From: Ampullaceana balthica
Lineage: Eukaryota > Mollusca > Gastropoda > Lymnaeidae
Assembly: GCA_944989445.1 (NCBI GenBank)
Contig: CALYLW010001394.1
Location: 95,068-159,067, forward strand
DNA length: 64,000 nt
Reading direction: 5' to 3'
Shown here: one piece after another, positions 53,401 through 56,135 of the stretch
How the letters are laid out: each line of letters opens with the position of its first letter
Numbering within the stretch: the stretch's first letter is position 1
Translations under genes and position numbers: made by a program
Notes under the pieces: generated by a model
The model's input: only the letters and a program-made list of their open reading frames with translations
Database searches by the model: none
Told to the model about the DNA's origin: nothing

Positions 53401-54149
53401 ATAATAGCTACAAAAATCTTGATAAAAAATATATTTTAAAATATAATTCACCTTTGTGTTAGAAAAATTGGTTTTAAAATTGAGTTTGAGAGTGACATTC
53501 TAACATAAATAAATGCTGGCATAAAAGTAAAAATATCAGTTTGGGCCATGGGTGGAAGTGGGGGGTGGGACGGGGTGGGACTAGTCTTAAACCAGAGATT
53601 TAAAAACTCAATTTACAGCTTTGGAAATCAAGTTTTAAAAAAACATCTTTTAATTATTTTTCTCATTAGTTAAATTATTTTCTTAATGCAGTTCGTCTTG
53701 AACTTTTCATTCTACAGACTACTAACATCCTCTCCAACAACCTCATTGAACTTTTCATTCTACAAACTACTAACATCCTCTCCAACAACCTCATTGAACT
53801 TTTCATTCTACAAACTACTAACATCCTCTCCAACAACCTCATTGAACTTTTCATTCTACAGACTAACATCCTCTCCAACAACCTCAAGAACTACACCATA
53901 CGAGAGTCAACCCGTCGGGGGCCTTCCCTGTCACGTCAAGGTGGGTCGGCCAAGATCTACGATCCGTTGGCCCGGGACAAGGCCTCTCAGCCTTTCCTGC
54001 CCCAGGCATCAGTGAGTGGGCCGTACCTGTCGAACCCACCGCCGCCCAGAAGGATGGTCCAAGACTCGCAAAGATACCCTCCCGACCCGGTAGGGACACG
54101 GACGTACACATTCAACCACCAGCCTCACGAGCCAGAGACGACCCTTTAA
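2394..54149 (+). CDS. ADAM17: ADAM17/TACE-like membrane metalloprotease gene, 5'-incomplete, about 18 exons in window
   Basis: This entry spans the gene; exons follow separately. ADAM17-type proteins are zinc endopeptidases of the cell surface that shed ectodomains of membrane proteins. The joined exons give, in order: end of the catalytic domain with [12 protein letters not shown] (fragment residues 140-151), Met-turn MYPYAVSG, disintegrin region with [13 protein letters not shown], Cys-rich membrane-proximal domain, a juxtamembrane helix ([12 protein letters not shown]), one transmembrane segment ([18 protein letters not shown]) and a tail with NPPPPRR. ADAM17 is favoured over ADAM10 by the Met-turn, the short membrane-proximal domain and the transmembrane sequence. 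The first 15 exons add up to 1305 nt, exactly 435 codons, with compatible phases at every junction. Signal peptide, prodomain and first catalytic part (about a third of the usual ~820 residues) are upstream of the window. Splicing is inferred, with no transcript evidence. Confidence 0.88.
2469..2573 (+). repeat. 35-bp tandem repeat, 3 copies, spanning the e1 exon-intron edge
   Basis: The unit contains ctttcagataaag followed by gaggtttgtttcc, that is the last codons of e1 plus its donor. Copies are nearly identical. Use of a later donor would meet an in-frame TAA within the first added unit. Confidence 0.9.
2574..3140. other. Intron e1-e2, no gene seen
   Basis: AT-rich intron with T runs. Nothing else recognised on either strand. 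Confidence 0.7.
3141..3227 (+). CDS. ADAM17: ADAM17-like exon e2 (catalytic domain)
   Basis: An 87-nt exon, phase 0 to 0, acceptor ..tgctccacag and donor gtgagt. It reads [17 protein letters not shown].. and ends SDNLLR-like (PDSNLLR). The HYNM stretch aligns with the KHYNM segment of ADAM17. Confidence 0.85.
3228..3680. other. Intron e2-e3 with short tandem repeats
   Basis: Contains about four copies of a 16-bp unit (ttgtcattttgtcacc) at about 3395-3455 and two to three copies of a tcatgtaatata unit at about 3465-3525. Otherwise AT-rich. Confidence 0.7.
3681..3822 (+). CDS. ADAM17: ADAM17-like exon e3 (catalytic domain)
   Basis: A 142-nt exon, phase 0 in and phase 1 out, acceptor ..ggtttcctag and donor gtgggt. 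It includes [22 protein letters not shown] and then NGGIC, close to the ADAM17 segment [22 protein letters not shown]..HGGVC. This is one of the strongest family matches in the window. The protein is a few residues shorter than vertebrate ADAM17 between GGIC and the next exon. Confidence 0.92.
3924..5822. mobile_element. Terminal-inverted-repeat DNA element, pogo/Tigger-like ends, about 1.9 kb
   Basis: The left end cagtgggacccggttaa and the right end, read in reverse complement, cagtggggcccacttaa form terminal inverted repeats, each flanked by TA. End sequence and TA target resemble pogo/Tigger elements. I see no transposase reading frame. Another repeat-like piece (ggttcccactcagtctgg, about 4165-4270) appears nested inside. 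Confidence 0.6.
5863..8789. repeat. 45-bp minisatellite, about 65 copies
   Basis: The unit begins atggctgtcaatgttcac and continues tctaaggcttgttgg, tccatgtgctgt. Because 45 is a multiple of three, frames stay open for hundreds of codons on both strands; these are not genes. Variants (ggc/gac before ttgttgg; gctgt/gttgt/ggtgt) mix along the array. Four consecutive units at about 8555-8720 carry accatatgctgtacgg, a locally amplified variant. Confidence 0.97.
8786..9045. repeat. 21-bp minisatellite, about 12 copies
   Basis: The unit is tgcaaagtgagtaaactcat plus one g, with tac/tgc variation, directly abutting the 45-bp array. Each unit carries AAA|GTGAGT, a good 5' splice-site match, inside intron e3-e4. 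Confidence 0.95.
9288..9386 (+). CDS. ADAM17: ADAM17-like exon e4 (catalytic domain up to the zinc-motif His)
   Basis: A 99-nt exon, phase 1 to 1, acceptor ..tgtgcccag and donor gtgggt. It reads [17 protein letters not shown].. and ends [11 protein letters not shown], matching the ADAM17 strand and helix that lead into the zinc-binding motif (..KEADLVTTHE). The final H is the first zinc-ligand His. The codon for the catalytic Glu is split: its first base ends this exon and its last two lie in the 6-nt exon. Confidence 0.92.
9551..9835. mobile_element. MITE-like element, family A, 285 bp
   Basis: Starts aatcctttatat and ends gagttaatataaaggatt, giving short inverted termini. A relative in opposite orientation lies at 38289-38737: its left end aatcctttatattaactc is the exact reverse complement of this element's right end. 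No coding potential. Confidence 0.6.
10015..10020 (+). CDS. ADAM17: 6-nt microexon e5, part of the HExxH motif
   Basis: The six bases agtttg sit between acceptor ..ggttggtgtacag and donor gtaagt. With the flanking phases (e4 phase 1, e6 entering with two bases) it supplies the end of a GAG Glu codon, a TTT Phe codon and the first base of a GGC Gly codon, giving [12 protein letters not shown]. Without it the join would lose the catalytic Glu and the HExxH spacing. It is found by frame logic and near-ideal splice sites. Confidence 0.85.
10297..10393. repeat. About 49-bp direct repeat, 2 copies, next to the e6 acceptor
   Basis: Two copies of gtttaaaccaaccaatgatt, with upstream tgtttgc, end at the branch/acceptor region of e6. 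The second copy leads directly into taccag. Confidence 0.8.
10397..10515 (+). CDS. ADAM17: ADAM17-like exon e6 (zinc motif end and Met-turn)
   Basis: A 119-nt exon, phase 2 in and 0 out, acceptor ..gattaccag and donor gtaagt. It reads (G)[16 protein letters not shown].. then [17 protein letters not shown]. It carries the second and third zinc His residues and the Met-turn, matching ADAM17 (..GHNFGAEHD, YVMYPIAVSG). Confidence 0.93.
10681..10750 (+). CDS. ADAM17: ADAM17-like exon e7 (end of catalytic domain)
   Basis: A 70-nt exon, phase 0 in and 1 out, acceptor ..cctgttgacag and donor gtagga. It reads [20 protein letters not shown] then CFK, matching the MFSNCSKQSI..ECFQ helix closing the catalytic domain. 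Confidence 0.9.
10751..13337. other. Intron e7-e8, first part, no gene seen
   Basis: AT-rich sequence with a C-rich tract at about 12272-12295. I recognise no exon, RNA gene or element. Confidence 0.6.
13338..13510. repeat. 19-bp minisatellite, about 9 copies
   Basis: Unit tggtgggtgtcatatcccg, with cat/cgt variation. Confidence 0.95.
13660..14220. repeat. 18-bp minisatellite, about 31 copies, very homogeneous
   Basis: Unit tcgacctgacttgaagtg. Almost all copies are identical, with only a few single-base variants (ctag for cttg; agagtcg). Recent amplification is likely. Confidence 0.97.
14371..15978. repeat. 19-22-bp minisatellite, first block
   Basis: Unit gcaggactcatgatagtta with variable extra gca (gcagcagg) and gactc/gggctc variants. 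It is interrupted at about 14742-14790 by a unique segment containing catgctagacttcctgggg, which recurs at about 17413-17460 beyond the second block. Confidence 0.96.
15979..16687 (-). mobile_element. Short non-autonomous retroelement sharing the 3' tail of the LINE at 35190-36862
   Basis: It interrupts the minisatellite. Read on the minus strand it begins near acttccggttgttcaaaatg gcgg (an Ets-like CTTCCGG and a YY1-like AAAATGGCGG) and ends ggatgactagagtggtcctc then gtcgtatcgacggacgaac. The last roughly 40 bases match the 3' end of the LINE at 35190-36862. About 709 bp with no RT domain. Likely an internally deleted LINE or a SINE using the LINE's machinery. The same ggactcatgat borders both sides, but that is also the array unit. 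Confidence 0.7.
16688..17412. repeat. 19-22-bp minisatellite, second block
   Basis: Continuation of the array at 14371-15978 after the inserted element. Mostly gcagcagggctcatgatagt units at first, more mixed later. Confidence 0.96.
17601..19275. repeat. 49-bp minisatellite, about 34 copies, with higher-order units
   Basis: The unit is built of gatatcatggtgtgtctacc, gtgtattttatcac and tatggagtgcccctt. Blocks starting near 18192, 18438 and 18684 repeat with a spacing of about 246 bp (five units), a higher-order pattern. Confidence 0.96.
19350..20918. repeat. 25-bp minisatellite (gatgatg-rich), about 60 copies
   Basis: Unit tacttagatgatgtggttga plus tgatg, shifting to a tggccag variant in the second half, with extra 15-bp ttgatgatgtgg pieces. 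The 206-codon minus-strand frame is only the array read in three registers. Confidence 0.95.
20919..21274. other. Intron e7-e8, spacer without gene
   Basis: Unique AT-rich sequence between two arrays. Nothing recognised. Confidence 0.6.
21275..21625. repeat. 32-bp minisatellite, about 11 copies
   Basis: Unit tgagaaagtctgtctgccag then ggctgctgagtc, with moderate divergence. Confidence 0.93.
21986..22006 (+). CDS. ADAM17: ADAM17-like exon e8 (21 nt, catalytic-disintegrin linker)
   Basis: A 21-nt exon between acceptor ..ttcactgcag and donor gtaagt, phase 1 to 1. It codes EKEAEGA plus a split codon. It bridges CFK of e7 and (R)[10 protein letters not shown] of e9, where the vertebrate protein has QERSNKVCGN. 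It keeps frame but is not needed to do so, so it could be a cassette exon. Confidence 0.7.
22007..22713. other. Intron e8-e9, no gene seen
   Basis: AT-rich to about 22440, then loosely repetitive cccacaagtt-type sequence to 22680. No supported gene. Confidence 0.6.
22714..23445. repeat. 37-bp minisatellite, about 20 copies
   Basis: Unit cctcagggcataccctccta then cagctgtggtttgacta. The first units have ttggaatgcc in place of tttgacta. A two-to-three-unit block with cataacctcatacagcggtg occurs twice (about 23020 and 23125). Confidence 0.95.
23571..24020. repeat. 19-bp minisatellite, about 23 copies
   Basis: Unit tatgccctagcattctggg. The 5' part is diverged and the 3' part homogeneous. Confidence 0.94.
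24685..24800. repeat. About 58-bp direct repeat, 2 copies
   Basis: Two diverged copies of tattggttaccctggtgcac followed by accatgcgtgtgtttgg. Confidence 0.75.
24881..25040. repeat. 41-bp minisatellite, 4 copies
   Basis: Unit gtccttgacactttgggttt then gaggctaatgctccaaca. Confidence 0.92.
25543..25672. repeat. 29-bp minisatellite, about 4.5 copies
   Basis: Unit ctaaatctcccaagacattc then atgctgtac. Confidence 0.92.
25826..25930. repeat. 26-bp minisatellite, 4 copies
   Basis: Unit actttgacttttgataacta then aatatc. Confidence 0.92.
26408..26834. repeat. 33-bp minisatellite, about 13 copies
   Basis: Unit aagcctataatataaacaca then tctctctgttaac. Nearly identical copies, one 4 bp shorter. Confidence 0.96.
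26835..28027. other. Intron e8-e9, unique AT-rich sequence
   Basis: No exon with both splice sites and ADAM17 similarity found. The short open frames show no recognisable domain. Confidence 0.6.
28036..28547. mobile_element. hAT-type MITE with 8-bp target duplication
   Basis: Termini TAGGGCTG..CAGCCCTA are flanked on both sides by the same 8 bases, gttcaaat (28028-28035 and 28548-28555). An 8-bp duplication is characteristic of hAT transposition. The interior is AT-rich with several atcgattaa motifs near both ends and no transposase. 512 bp, non-autonomous. Confidence 0.85.
28556..30532. other. Intron e8-e9, last part, no gene seen
   Basis: AT-rich unique sequence. A short gatgatgatgatg run occurs at about 29928. 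No supported element. Confidence 0.55.
30533..30671 (+). CDS. ADAM17: ADAM17-like exon e9 (disintegrin domain start)
   Basis: A 139-nt exon, phase 1 in and 2 out, acceptor ..gtcaacatcag and donor gtaaga. It reads [20 protein letters not shown], then [16 protein letters not shown]. Spacing of the Cys residues matches the ADAM17 segment VCGNSRVDEGEECD..DTCCNSDCTLKEGVQC. Confidence 0.93.
30672..31535. other. Intron e9-e10, no gene seen
   Basis: AT-rich. Two short direct repeats occur at about 31380-31430 (aacgtgcccact) and 31475-31530 (gactaatgctagttaatgtt). Confidence 0.6.
31536..31907 (-). mobile_element. Old 3' LINE fragment, antisense, ends just before the e10 acceptor
   Basis: The minus strand codes a decayed copy of the C-terminus of the RT at 39244-40225 (for example [20 protein letters not shown] against [20 protein letters not shown]), followed by the 3' UTR (gcaataatattctgt in place of gcaataatcttctgt) and a degenerate ataagataa tail. 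Frameshifts break the frame. Similarity ends about 16 bases before the e10 acceptor. Confidence 0.8.
31924..32025 (+). CDS. ADAM17: ADAM17-like exon e10 (disintegrin domain)
   Basis: A 102-nt exon, phase 2 to 2, acceptor ..ctttgctacag and donor gtatcc. It reads [19 protein letters not shown].. and ELCQEQAEC, matching SPCCKNCQ..C of ADAM17. The acceptor region lies directly next to an antisense LINE fragment. Confidence 0.9.
32475..32543 (+). CDS. ADAM17: ADAM17-like exon e11 (disintegrin / Cys-rich)
   Basis: A 69-nt exon, phase 2 to 2, acceptor ..ccattggaccag and donor gtgagt. It reads [20 protein letters not shown] then MD, matching [20 protein letters not shown]. The last 40 nt of this exon and the donor form the first unit of the 61-bp array that follows. 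Confidence 0.9.
32504..34270 (+). repeat. 61-bp minisatellite, about 29 copies, made of exon e11 edge plus donor
   Basis: The unit is aaccaatagctgatgacaca, cagactgtatgtatggatg, agtgagt, then ccattttatagtctc. The first two thirds are the coding end of e11 and agtgagt contains the donor. Copies are nearly identical; the few with tatcgatg are scattered. The first and last units share agtgagtacatt. Diverged relatives continue to about 34450. Confidence 0.97.
34271..34455. repeat. Diverged flank of the 61-bp array, about 3 units
   Basis: Three units with tgtatggacgagtgagtgaa-like and cttcacatatatg pieces, 60-65 bp spacing. Confidence 0.75.
34535..35010. repeat. 30-bp minisatellite, about 16 copies, ending next to the e12 acceptor
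   Basis: Unit catgccatgtcctccctcat then gatatcctcc. Multiple-of-three length keeps frames open on both strands (about 170 codons), without coding meaning. Its pyrimidine-rich strand runs into the e12 acceptor at 35038. Confidence 0.96.
35039..35121 (+). CDS. ADAM17: ADAM17-like exon e12 (Cys-rich membrane-proximal domain)
   Basis: An 83-nt exon, phase 2 in and 1 out, acceptor ..catgttctcacag and donor gtgagc. It reads [20 protein letters not shown] then PCRCTES, matching LGKCKDGKCIPFCE..SCACNET. Confidence 0.92.
35171..35211. repeat. One copy of a 40-bp repeat, left of a LINE insertion
   Basis: cttaatataaaaacatttat then attggcccccgtagttacag. The same unit continues after the LINE at 36863. 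Confidence 0.85.
35190..36862 (+). pseudogene. Decayed LINE (non-LTR retrotransposon) with RT and C2H2 finger, 5' truncated
   Basis: The left edge is approximate (about 35210). Conceptual pieces include [20 protein letters not shown], then [51 protein letters not shown] (the FADD active-site box) and [19 protein letters not shown], ending with [17 protein letters not shown]. The frame is broken: a frameshift near 35530, a TAG at 35704-35706 replacing a codon in the VKQGC-type box, and more shifts near 35745 and 36150. The 3' tail gtcgtatcgacggacgaac is shared with 15979-16687. It sits inside a 40-bp array. Confidence 0.9.
36863..37135. repeat. 40-bp minisatellite, about 7 copies
   Basis: Unit cttaatataaaaacatttct then attggtccccttagttacag, interrupted on its left by the LINE. 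Confidence 0.95.
37136..37432. other. Intron e12-e13 spacer
   Basis: AT-rich, nothing recognised. Confidence 0.6.
37433..37772. repeat. 34-bp minisatellite, 10 copies
   Basis: Unit gtaacattgctttaagttag then ttcattaaactgtt. Confidence 0.96.
37897..38000 (+). CDS. ADAM17: ADAM17-like exon e13 (membrane-proximal domain)
   Basis: A 104-nt exon, phase 1 in and 0 out, acceptor ..ttgctcctccag and donor gtgagt. It reads [20 protein letters not shown], ending RPCSFGYCD, which matches CKVCCRDLSGRCVPY.. KPCTVGFCD of ADAM17, including the paired-Cys region. Confidence 0.92.
37991..38128 (+). repeat. 44-48-bp direct repeat, about 2.5 copies, carrying the e13 exon edge and donor
   Basis: The e13 end actgtgat|gtgagt is followed twice by actgtgac|gtgagt, spaced by cttgtttaccatgtgtttga then attagcatg. 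Confidence 0.88.
38289..38737. mobile_element. MITE-like element, family A, 449 bp
   Basis: Left end aatcctttatattaactc, right end tcgttcataaaggattt. Related to 9551-9835 in opposite orientation, with shared internal phrases such as aacccacttcc and tttgcaggcag / ctgcctgcaaa. No coding capacity. Confidence 0.6.
38913..39243. repeat. 44-bp minisatellite, left block, about 8 copies
   Basis: Unit gaccatattaggaactactt then tttgacccactgatgttgac ctca. Interrupted by a LINE. Confidence 0.95.
39244..40312 (+). mobile_element. 5'-truncated LINE, family B, intact C-terminal RT frame
   Basis: An uninterrupted frame runs from near the left edge to TAA at 40223-40225 ([15 protein letters not shown].. onward). 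It contains [20 protein letters not shown], the FADD box ([11 protein letters not shown]), [15 protein letters not shown] and [13 protein letters not shown]. These are typical of Jockey/CR1-type non-LTR reverse transcriptases; exact clade not assigned. It has no endonuclease because of 5' truncation. The 3' UTR ends in a gataa/agata pentanucleotide tail. It lies inside the 44-bp array, with ctacttttt-like sequence at both borders. Confidence 0.92.
40313..41487. repeat. 44-bp minisatellite, right block, about 27 copies
   Basis: Same unit as 38913-39243. Three-unit blocks with gacgatattagg, aatgatgttgacctctgacc and aaattagtaa recur at about 40680-41160, suggesting higher-order amplification. 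Confidence 0.95.
41488..42530. other. Intron e13-e14, no gene seen
   Basis: AT-rich unique sequence. A piece at about 42275-42365 (aaatttcagatcgatcgaat, gtaccgtaatta) resembles the interior of the family A MITEs. Confidence 0.55.
42535..42600 (+). other. tRNA-like segment, possible SINE head or tRNA pseudogene
   Basis: A-box-like tagcctagttggc and B-box-like gggttcaatttt are about 45 bp apart, the layout of an internal Pol III promoter. Stems do not pair cleanly, so a functional tRNA is unlikely. Confidence 0.4.
42780..43205. mobile_element. Foldback element: two arms of about 130 bp around a 165-bp loop
   Basis: The left arm (42780-42911) begins aaaggacacgcttttattta and the right arm (43076-43205) ends taaataaaagcatgtccttt. 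The arms are near-perfect reverse complements along their length, including gaaatgactgaacctatc against gataggttcagtcatttc and cataaaagcgtggggc against gccccacgcttttatg. No coding frame. Confidence 0.85.
43206..43382. other. Intron spacer
   Basis: AT-rich, nothing recognised. Confidence 0.5.
43383..43545. repeat. 21-bp minisatellite, about 7-8 copies
   Basis: Unit tgtcatggaaagtatagatg plus t. Confidence 0.93.
43598..44480. repeat. 28-bp minisatellite (24-bp variants), about 31 copies, ending near the e14 acceptor
   Basis: Unit catacatcaaatgtcacatt then gtcaatgc. Heterogeneous. The last copy ends about 20 bp before the e14 acceptor. Confidence 0.95.
44493..44574 (+). CDS. ADAM17: ADAM17-like exon e14 (juxtamembrane stalk)
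   Basis: An 82-nt exon, phase 0 in and 1 out, acceptor ..ctcctccaccag and donor gtaggt. It reads [20 protein letters not shown] then QLDSSTI. The amphipathic helix corresponds to the region after [21 protein letters not shown] of ADAM17, a segment known to take part in substrate recognition. Confidence 0.9.
44575..46373 (+). repeat. 24-bp minisatellite, about 75 copies, starting at the e14 donor
   Basis: Unit gtatgttgatgtgttcattg then tcag. The first unit (gtaggttgatg..) is the intron start itself. Every junction reads CAG|GTATGT, and the unit also ends in an acceptor-like ttcattgtcag. A block from about 45091 recurs at about 45811 (720 bp, 30 units). Frames of about 600 codons on both strands are array artefacts. 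Confidence 0.97.
46374..46680. other. Intron e14-e15, diverged repeat edge then unique sequence
   Basis: Three diverged ggtgtgtccctgatcttagct-like units at about 46398-46465, then AT-rich unique DNA. Confidence 0.6.
46768..46856 (+). CDS. ADAM17: ADAM17-like exon e15 (transmembrane helix)
   Basis: An 89-nt exon, phase 1 in and 0 out, acceptor ..tgttcttccacag and donor gtaagt. It reads [20 protein letters not shown] then PVSWVISCI, a single hydrophobic helix very close to ADAM17 [20 protein letters not shown]. An acceptor-like copy (..tatttttgcagtcacag) lies about 60 bp upstream but leads to a stop. Confidence 0.95.
47050..47603. mobile_element. Terminal-inverted-repeat MITE, about 554 bp, TA-flanked
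   Basis: Left end ccgtatatactcgttctata and right end, read in reverse complement, ccgtatatactcgttcgcaa, both flanked by TA. Subterminal cataagccgac motifs occur on both sides. No transposase frame. Confidence 0.8.
47831..47870 (+). CDS. ADAM17: ADAM17-like exon e16 (basic start of cytoplasmic tail)
   Basis: Acceptor ..tatctctgccacag, then [13 protein letters not shown], like the DKKLDKQYE that follows the transmembrane helix in ADAM17. The 3' end is uncertain: ending at 47870 (donor gtttat, phase 1) allows a join to e17, while ending at 47878 (donor gttagt, phase 0, adding RLW) would join directly to e18. Confidence 0.75.
47880..48757. other. Intron e16-e17, AT-rich
   Basis: No gene or element recognised. 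Short open frames look non-coding. Confidence 0.55.
48758..48885. repeat. 23-24-bp degenerate minisatellite, left block
   Basis: Unit gatagtgataaataatagtt(g), interrupted by a LINE 3' end. Confidence 0.85.
48893..49160 (+). mobile_element. LINE family B, 3' end only
   Basis: From aaagataacttaatacaacc to the agataagataag tail it is, as far as I can read, identical to 40036-40305, covering the last RT codons, stop and 3' UTR. Severe 5' truncation is typical of LINE insertion. It sits inside a tandem array. Confidence 0.93.
49163..49490. repeat. 23-24-bp degenerate minisatellite, right block
   Basis: Same gatagtgataaataac-type unit as 48758-48885, with aatagttagata and aatagttctata variants. 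Confidence 0.85.
49548..49922. repeat. 21-bp minisatellite, about 17 copies
   Basis: Unit agtgtaagtttagttatgga plus c. Every unit contains AGT|GTAAGT, a strong donor match. A gactccttcactaatgg segment occurs at both the start and the middle, marking a block duplication. Confidence 0.95.
50041..50745. repeat. 39-bp minisatellite, about 18 copies
   Basis: Unit atgttacacctaacatggcc then ataacttttactcttgggg. The 5' units are diverged (gggtatttcacgcctaac) and the 3' units identical. Long frames on both strands are artefacts of the 39-bp length. Confidence 0.96.
50907..50947 (+). CDS. ADAM17: Possible ADAM17-like exon e17 (cytoplasmic tail)
   Basis: 41 nt between acceptor ..attttttttctttag and donor gtaaaa. 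In the phase following a 47870 end of e16 it reads [13 protein letters not shown] and leaves phase 0, which fits the acceptor of e18. Support is splice sites and phase only; the tail is poorly conserved in this family. Confidence 0.5.
50948..51510. other. Intron e17-e18, AT-rich
   Basis: Nothing recognised. Confidence 0.55.
51511..53200. repeat. 33-bp minisatellite, about 51 copies, with a 561-bp higher-order unit
   Basis: Unit gtgtgtcagtcaaccaaaaa then tatccagttgtca. A 17-unit block containing the rare variants tttcagtcaacc and cagtcaaacaaaa starts near 52078 and repeats near 52639. Frames of about 560 codons in three registers and on both strands are artefacts. Confidence 0.97.
53201..53691. 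other. Intron e17-e18, last part
   Basis: AT-rich, with a G-rich stretch at 53548-53582. No gene. Confidence 0.55.
53697..53886 (+). repeat. 48-bp repeat, about 4 copies, overlapping the start of the last coding exon
   Basis: Unit gaacttttcattctacaaac then tactaacatcctctccaaca acctcatt. The first and last copies have ctacag, a good acceptor, where the middle copies have ctacaa. The last copy lacks 3 bp, so the frame is kept. Confidence 0.92.
53718..54149 (+). CDS. ADAM17: ADAM17-like exon e18 (cytoplasmic tail and stop)
   Basis: From acceptor ..cattctacag (53717) the frame codes [16 protein letters not shown] repeats, then [20 protein letters not shown], a proline-rich [19 protein letters not shown] and ..HEPETTL before TAA at 54147-54149. 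A second acceptor in the last repeat copy (exon from 53862) is in the same frame and gives a tail 48 residues shorter. The cag at 53691 is a third option if entered in phase 1. The unique part is GC-richer than its surroundings and unlike the repeats, which supports real coding. A C-terminus this basic and proline-rich suits a signalling or trafficking tail (inference). Confidence 0.8.
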   Translation, partial: TTNILSNNLIELFILQTTNILSNNLIELFILQTTNILSNNLIELFILQTNILSNNLKNYTIRESTRRGPSLSRQGGSAKIYDPLARDKASQPFLPQASVSGPYLSNPPPPRRMVQDSQRYPPDPVGTRTYTFNHQPHEPETTL

Positions 54150-54201
54150 TGAGGTGATTGCCTCACTATGTGGGTAGGATTGTCATGTGGTAGGAGCCCA
54201 G

Positions 54202-54444
54202 TGTCTGTTGGGGTAATATCTGTGTAACTGTAGCTGTAGCCAGCTGTTGGGGTAATATCTGTGTAACTGTAGCTGTAGCCAGCTGTTGGGGTAATATCTG
54301 TGTAACTAGCTGTAGCCAGCTGTTGGGGTAATATCTGTGTAACTGTAGCTGTAGCCAGCTGTTGGGGTAATATCTGTGTAACTGTAGCTGTAGCCAGCTG
54401 TTGGGGTAATATCTGTGTAACTGTAGCTGTAGCCAGCTGTTGGG
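54202..54444. repeat. 39-bp minisatellite, 6 copies, in the probable 3' UTR
   Basis: Unit tgttggggtaatatctgtgt then aactgtagctgtagccagc. One copy is 6 bp shorter. Confidence 0.95.
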
Positions 54445-54506
54445 GGAGATATTGAAAGAGTTTTGGTCTTTGAAACCAAAGGACGGGCAATCAAGAATGA
54501 AACAAC

Positions 54507-54516
54507 AATAAATAAA
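54507..54516 (+). promoter_or_regulatory. Candidate polyadenylation signals (AATAAATAAA)
   Basis: Two overlapping AATAAA about 360 bp after the stop codon. They are the first such signals downstream of the tail exon. Usage cannot be proven from sequence. Confidence 0.45.
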
Positions 54517-54569
54517 ATCCAAAGACCTGTTAGAGTTAGGTGGGATAAAATGTCTGTCTATAATTAACA

Positions 54570-55150
54570 AAACACTGAATGGGATAAAATGTACATGTAG
54601 GAATGACAATTACAGATAACATCTATGAGTAACAACAGGGAATGGGATAATATGTATATGTAGGAATGACAATTACAGATAACATGTCTTTATGAGTGTT
54701 ATCATACTCAATGGGATGGAATGTATGTCTAGGAATGACATGATAGATAAATTAACATTTCTATGTCTAGGAATGACAATACGTTATGTCATGGTCTATG
54801 TTCCCTTTAAAGCTGCGTGGCCGCGCAGATATCTGACTGACGCCATGCAGAAGTTTAGAAATACAGTGCAGCTAATTTTTTAAAATATTGCACAAAAAAT
54901 GGATGCTGTGCAATTTTGCACACAAGTTTTTTCACTTTGCAATCGGACCTACAAACCTTAGAGGGAACATTGGTCATCGTGTGTCTAGGAATTACATCAT
55001 TTTAGATAAAGTAACATGTCTTCGTTTGTCTAGGAATGACATCACATTAGATAAAGTAATATGTCATCGTATGTCTAGGAATTACATCACGTTAGATAAA
55101 GTAATATGACATCGTATGTCAAGGAATGACATCATGTTACATAAGGTATT
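54570..55150. repeat. Degenerate 40-60-bp repeats
   Basis: Recurrent gtctaggaatgacat and agataaagtaatatgtc phrases, diverged, with a unique insert at about 54800-54965. Confidence 0.8.
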
Positions 55151-55427
55151 ATGTCAGTCTATGTGTGGCCTCATGCTCAATGTGATAACCTTGCCATGTT
55201 GTTGTTTTTAGCCCTAGAATACACTAGAAAGTGTGCTAAATATATTTTTTAAACAGTTCAGTTATAGTTTTTCTGGTTTGACCTAATTAATCCTGACATT
55301 TCTACTGACTGCTCCTTGTTGTATTCCTCCAGATCCAATGTACAGCCATATGACATCAGTTGTTGAGATGGCTTGAAACAGAAATTGTCCACCTTGTATA
55401 GCAGCCATAAACTCTTCATTATTCACC

Positions 55428-55752
55428 AACCAATCAACACTCACATTGATGTCAACAACAGACCCATCAACCAATCAACACTCCCATTGATGTCAACAAC
55501 AGACCCATCAACCAATCAACACTCACATTGATGTCAACAACAGACCCATCAACCAATCAACACTCACATTGATGTCAACAACAGACCCATCAACCAATCA
55601 ACACTCACATTGATGTCAACAACAGACCCATCAACCAATCAACACTCACATTGATGTCAACAACAGATCTACCAACCAATCAACACTCACATTGATGTCA
55701 ACAACAGATCCATCAACCAATCAACACTCACATTGATGTCAACAACAGGTCC
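55428..55752. repeat. 41-bp minisatellite, about 8 copies
   Basis: Unit caaccaatcaacactcacat then tgatgtcaacaacagaccca t. Confidence 0.95.
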
Positions 55753-56135
55753 ATGCTGAGATTCATGTCAGGGTTGTGCTCATTACAGTGTTCTTCTTAA
55801 ATGTTACGTTATTTCATACTTACTGGAATGAAAATGTTACGTTATTTCAATCTTACTGGAATGACAATGTTCATGTTTTATGCTTGATTGATTTCTAATT
55901 GATTTTTTAAAAAAAATAATAATTTGAGTATAAGGTTTAGTTGGTTTTTAATAAATTTTATTTATTGACTAGTGATCCAGTGTAATTGATTAGATTGTAT
56001 GCTTTAGATCAGGTGTGTCCACGAGGGGGATTGATGAGTTTGTGGCAAGAAGTTTGCTGTCTATCTTGATGTCCAACCATATACTTGTCACCTGCAAATG
56101 TTTTTATGTAACAAAATAAGTGTCATCAAACAATC
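55753..56135. other. Intergenic or UTR sequence, no gene
   Basis: A short duplication of atgttacgttatttca (about 55800 and 55833). Otherwise AT-rich. Confidence 0.55.
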
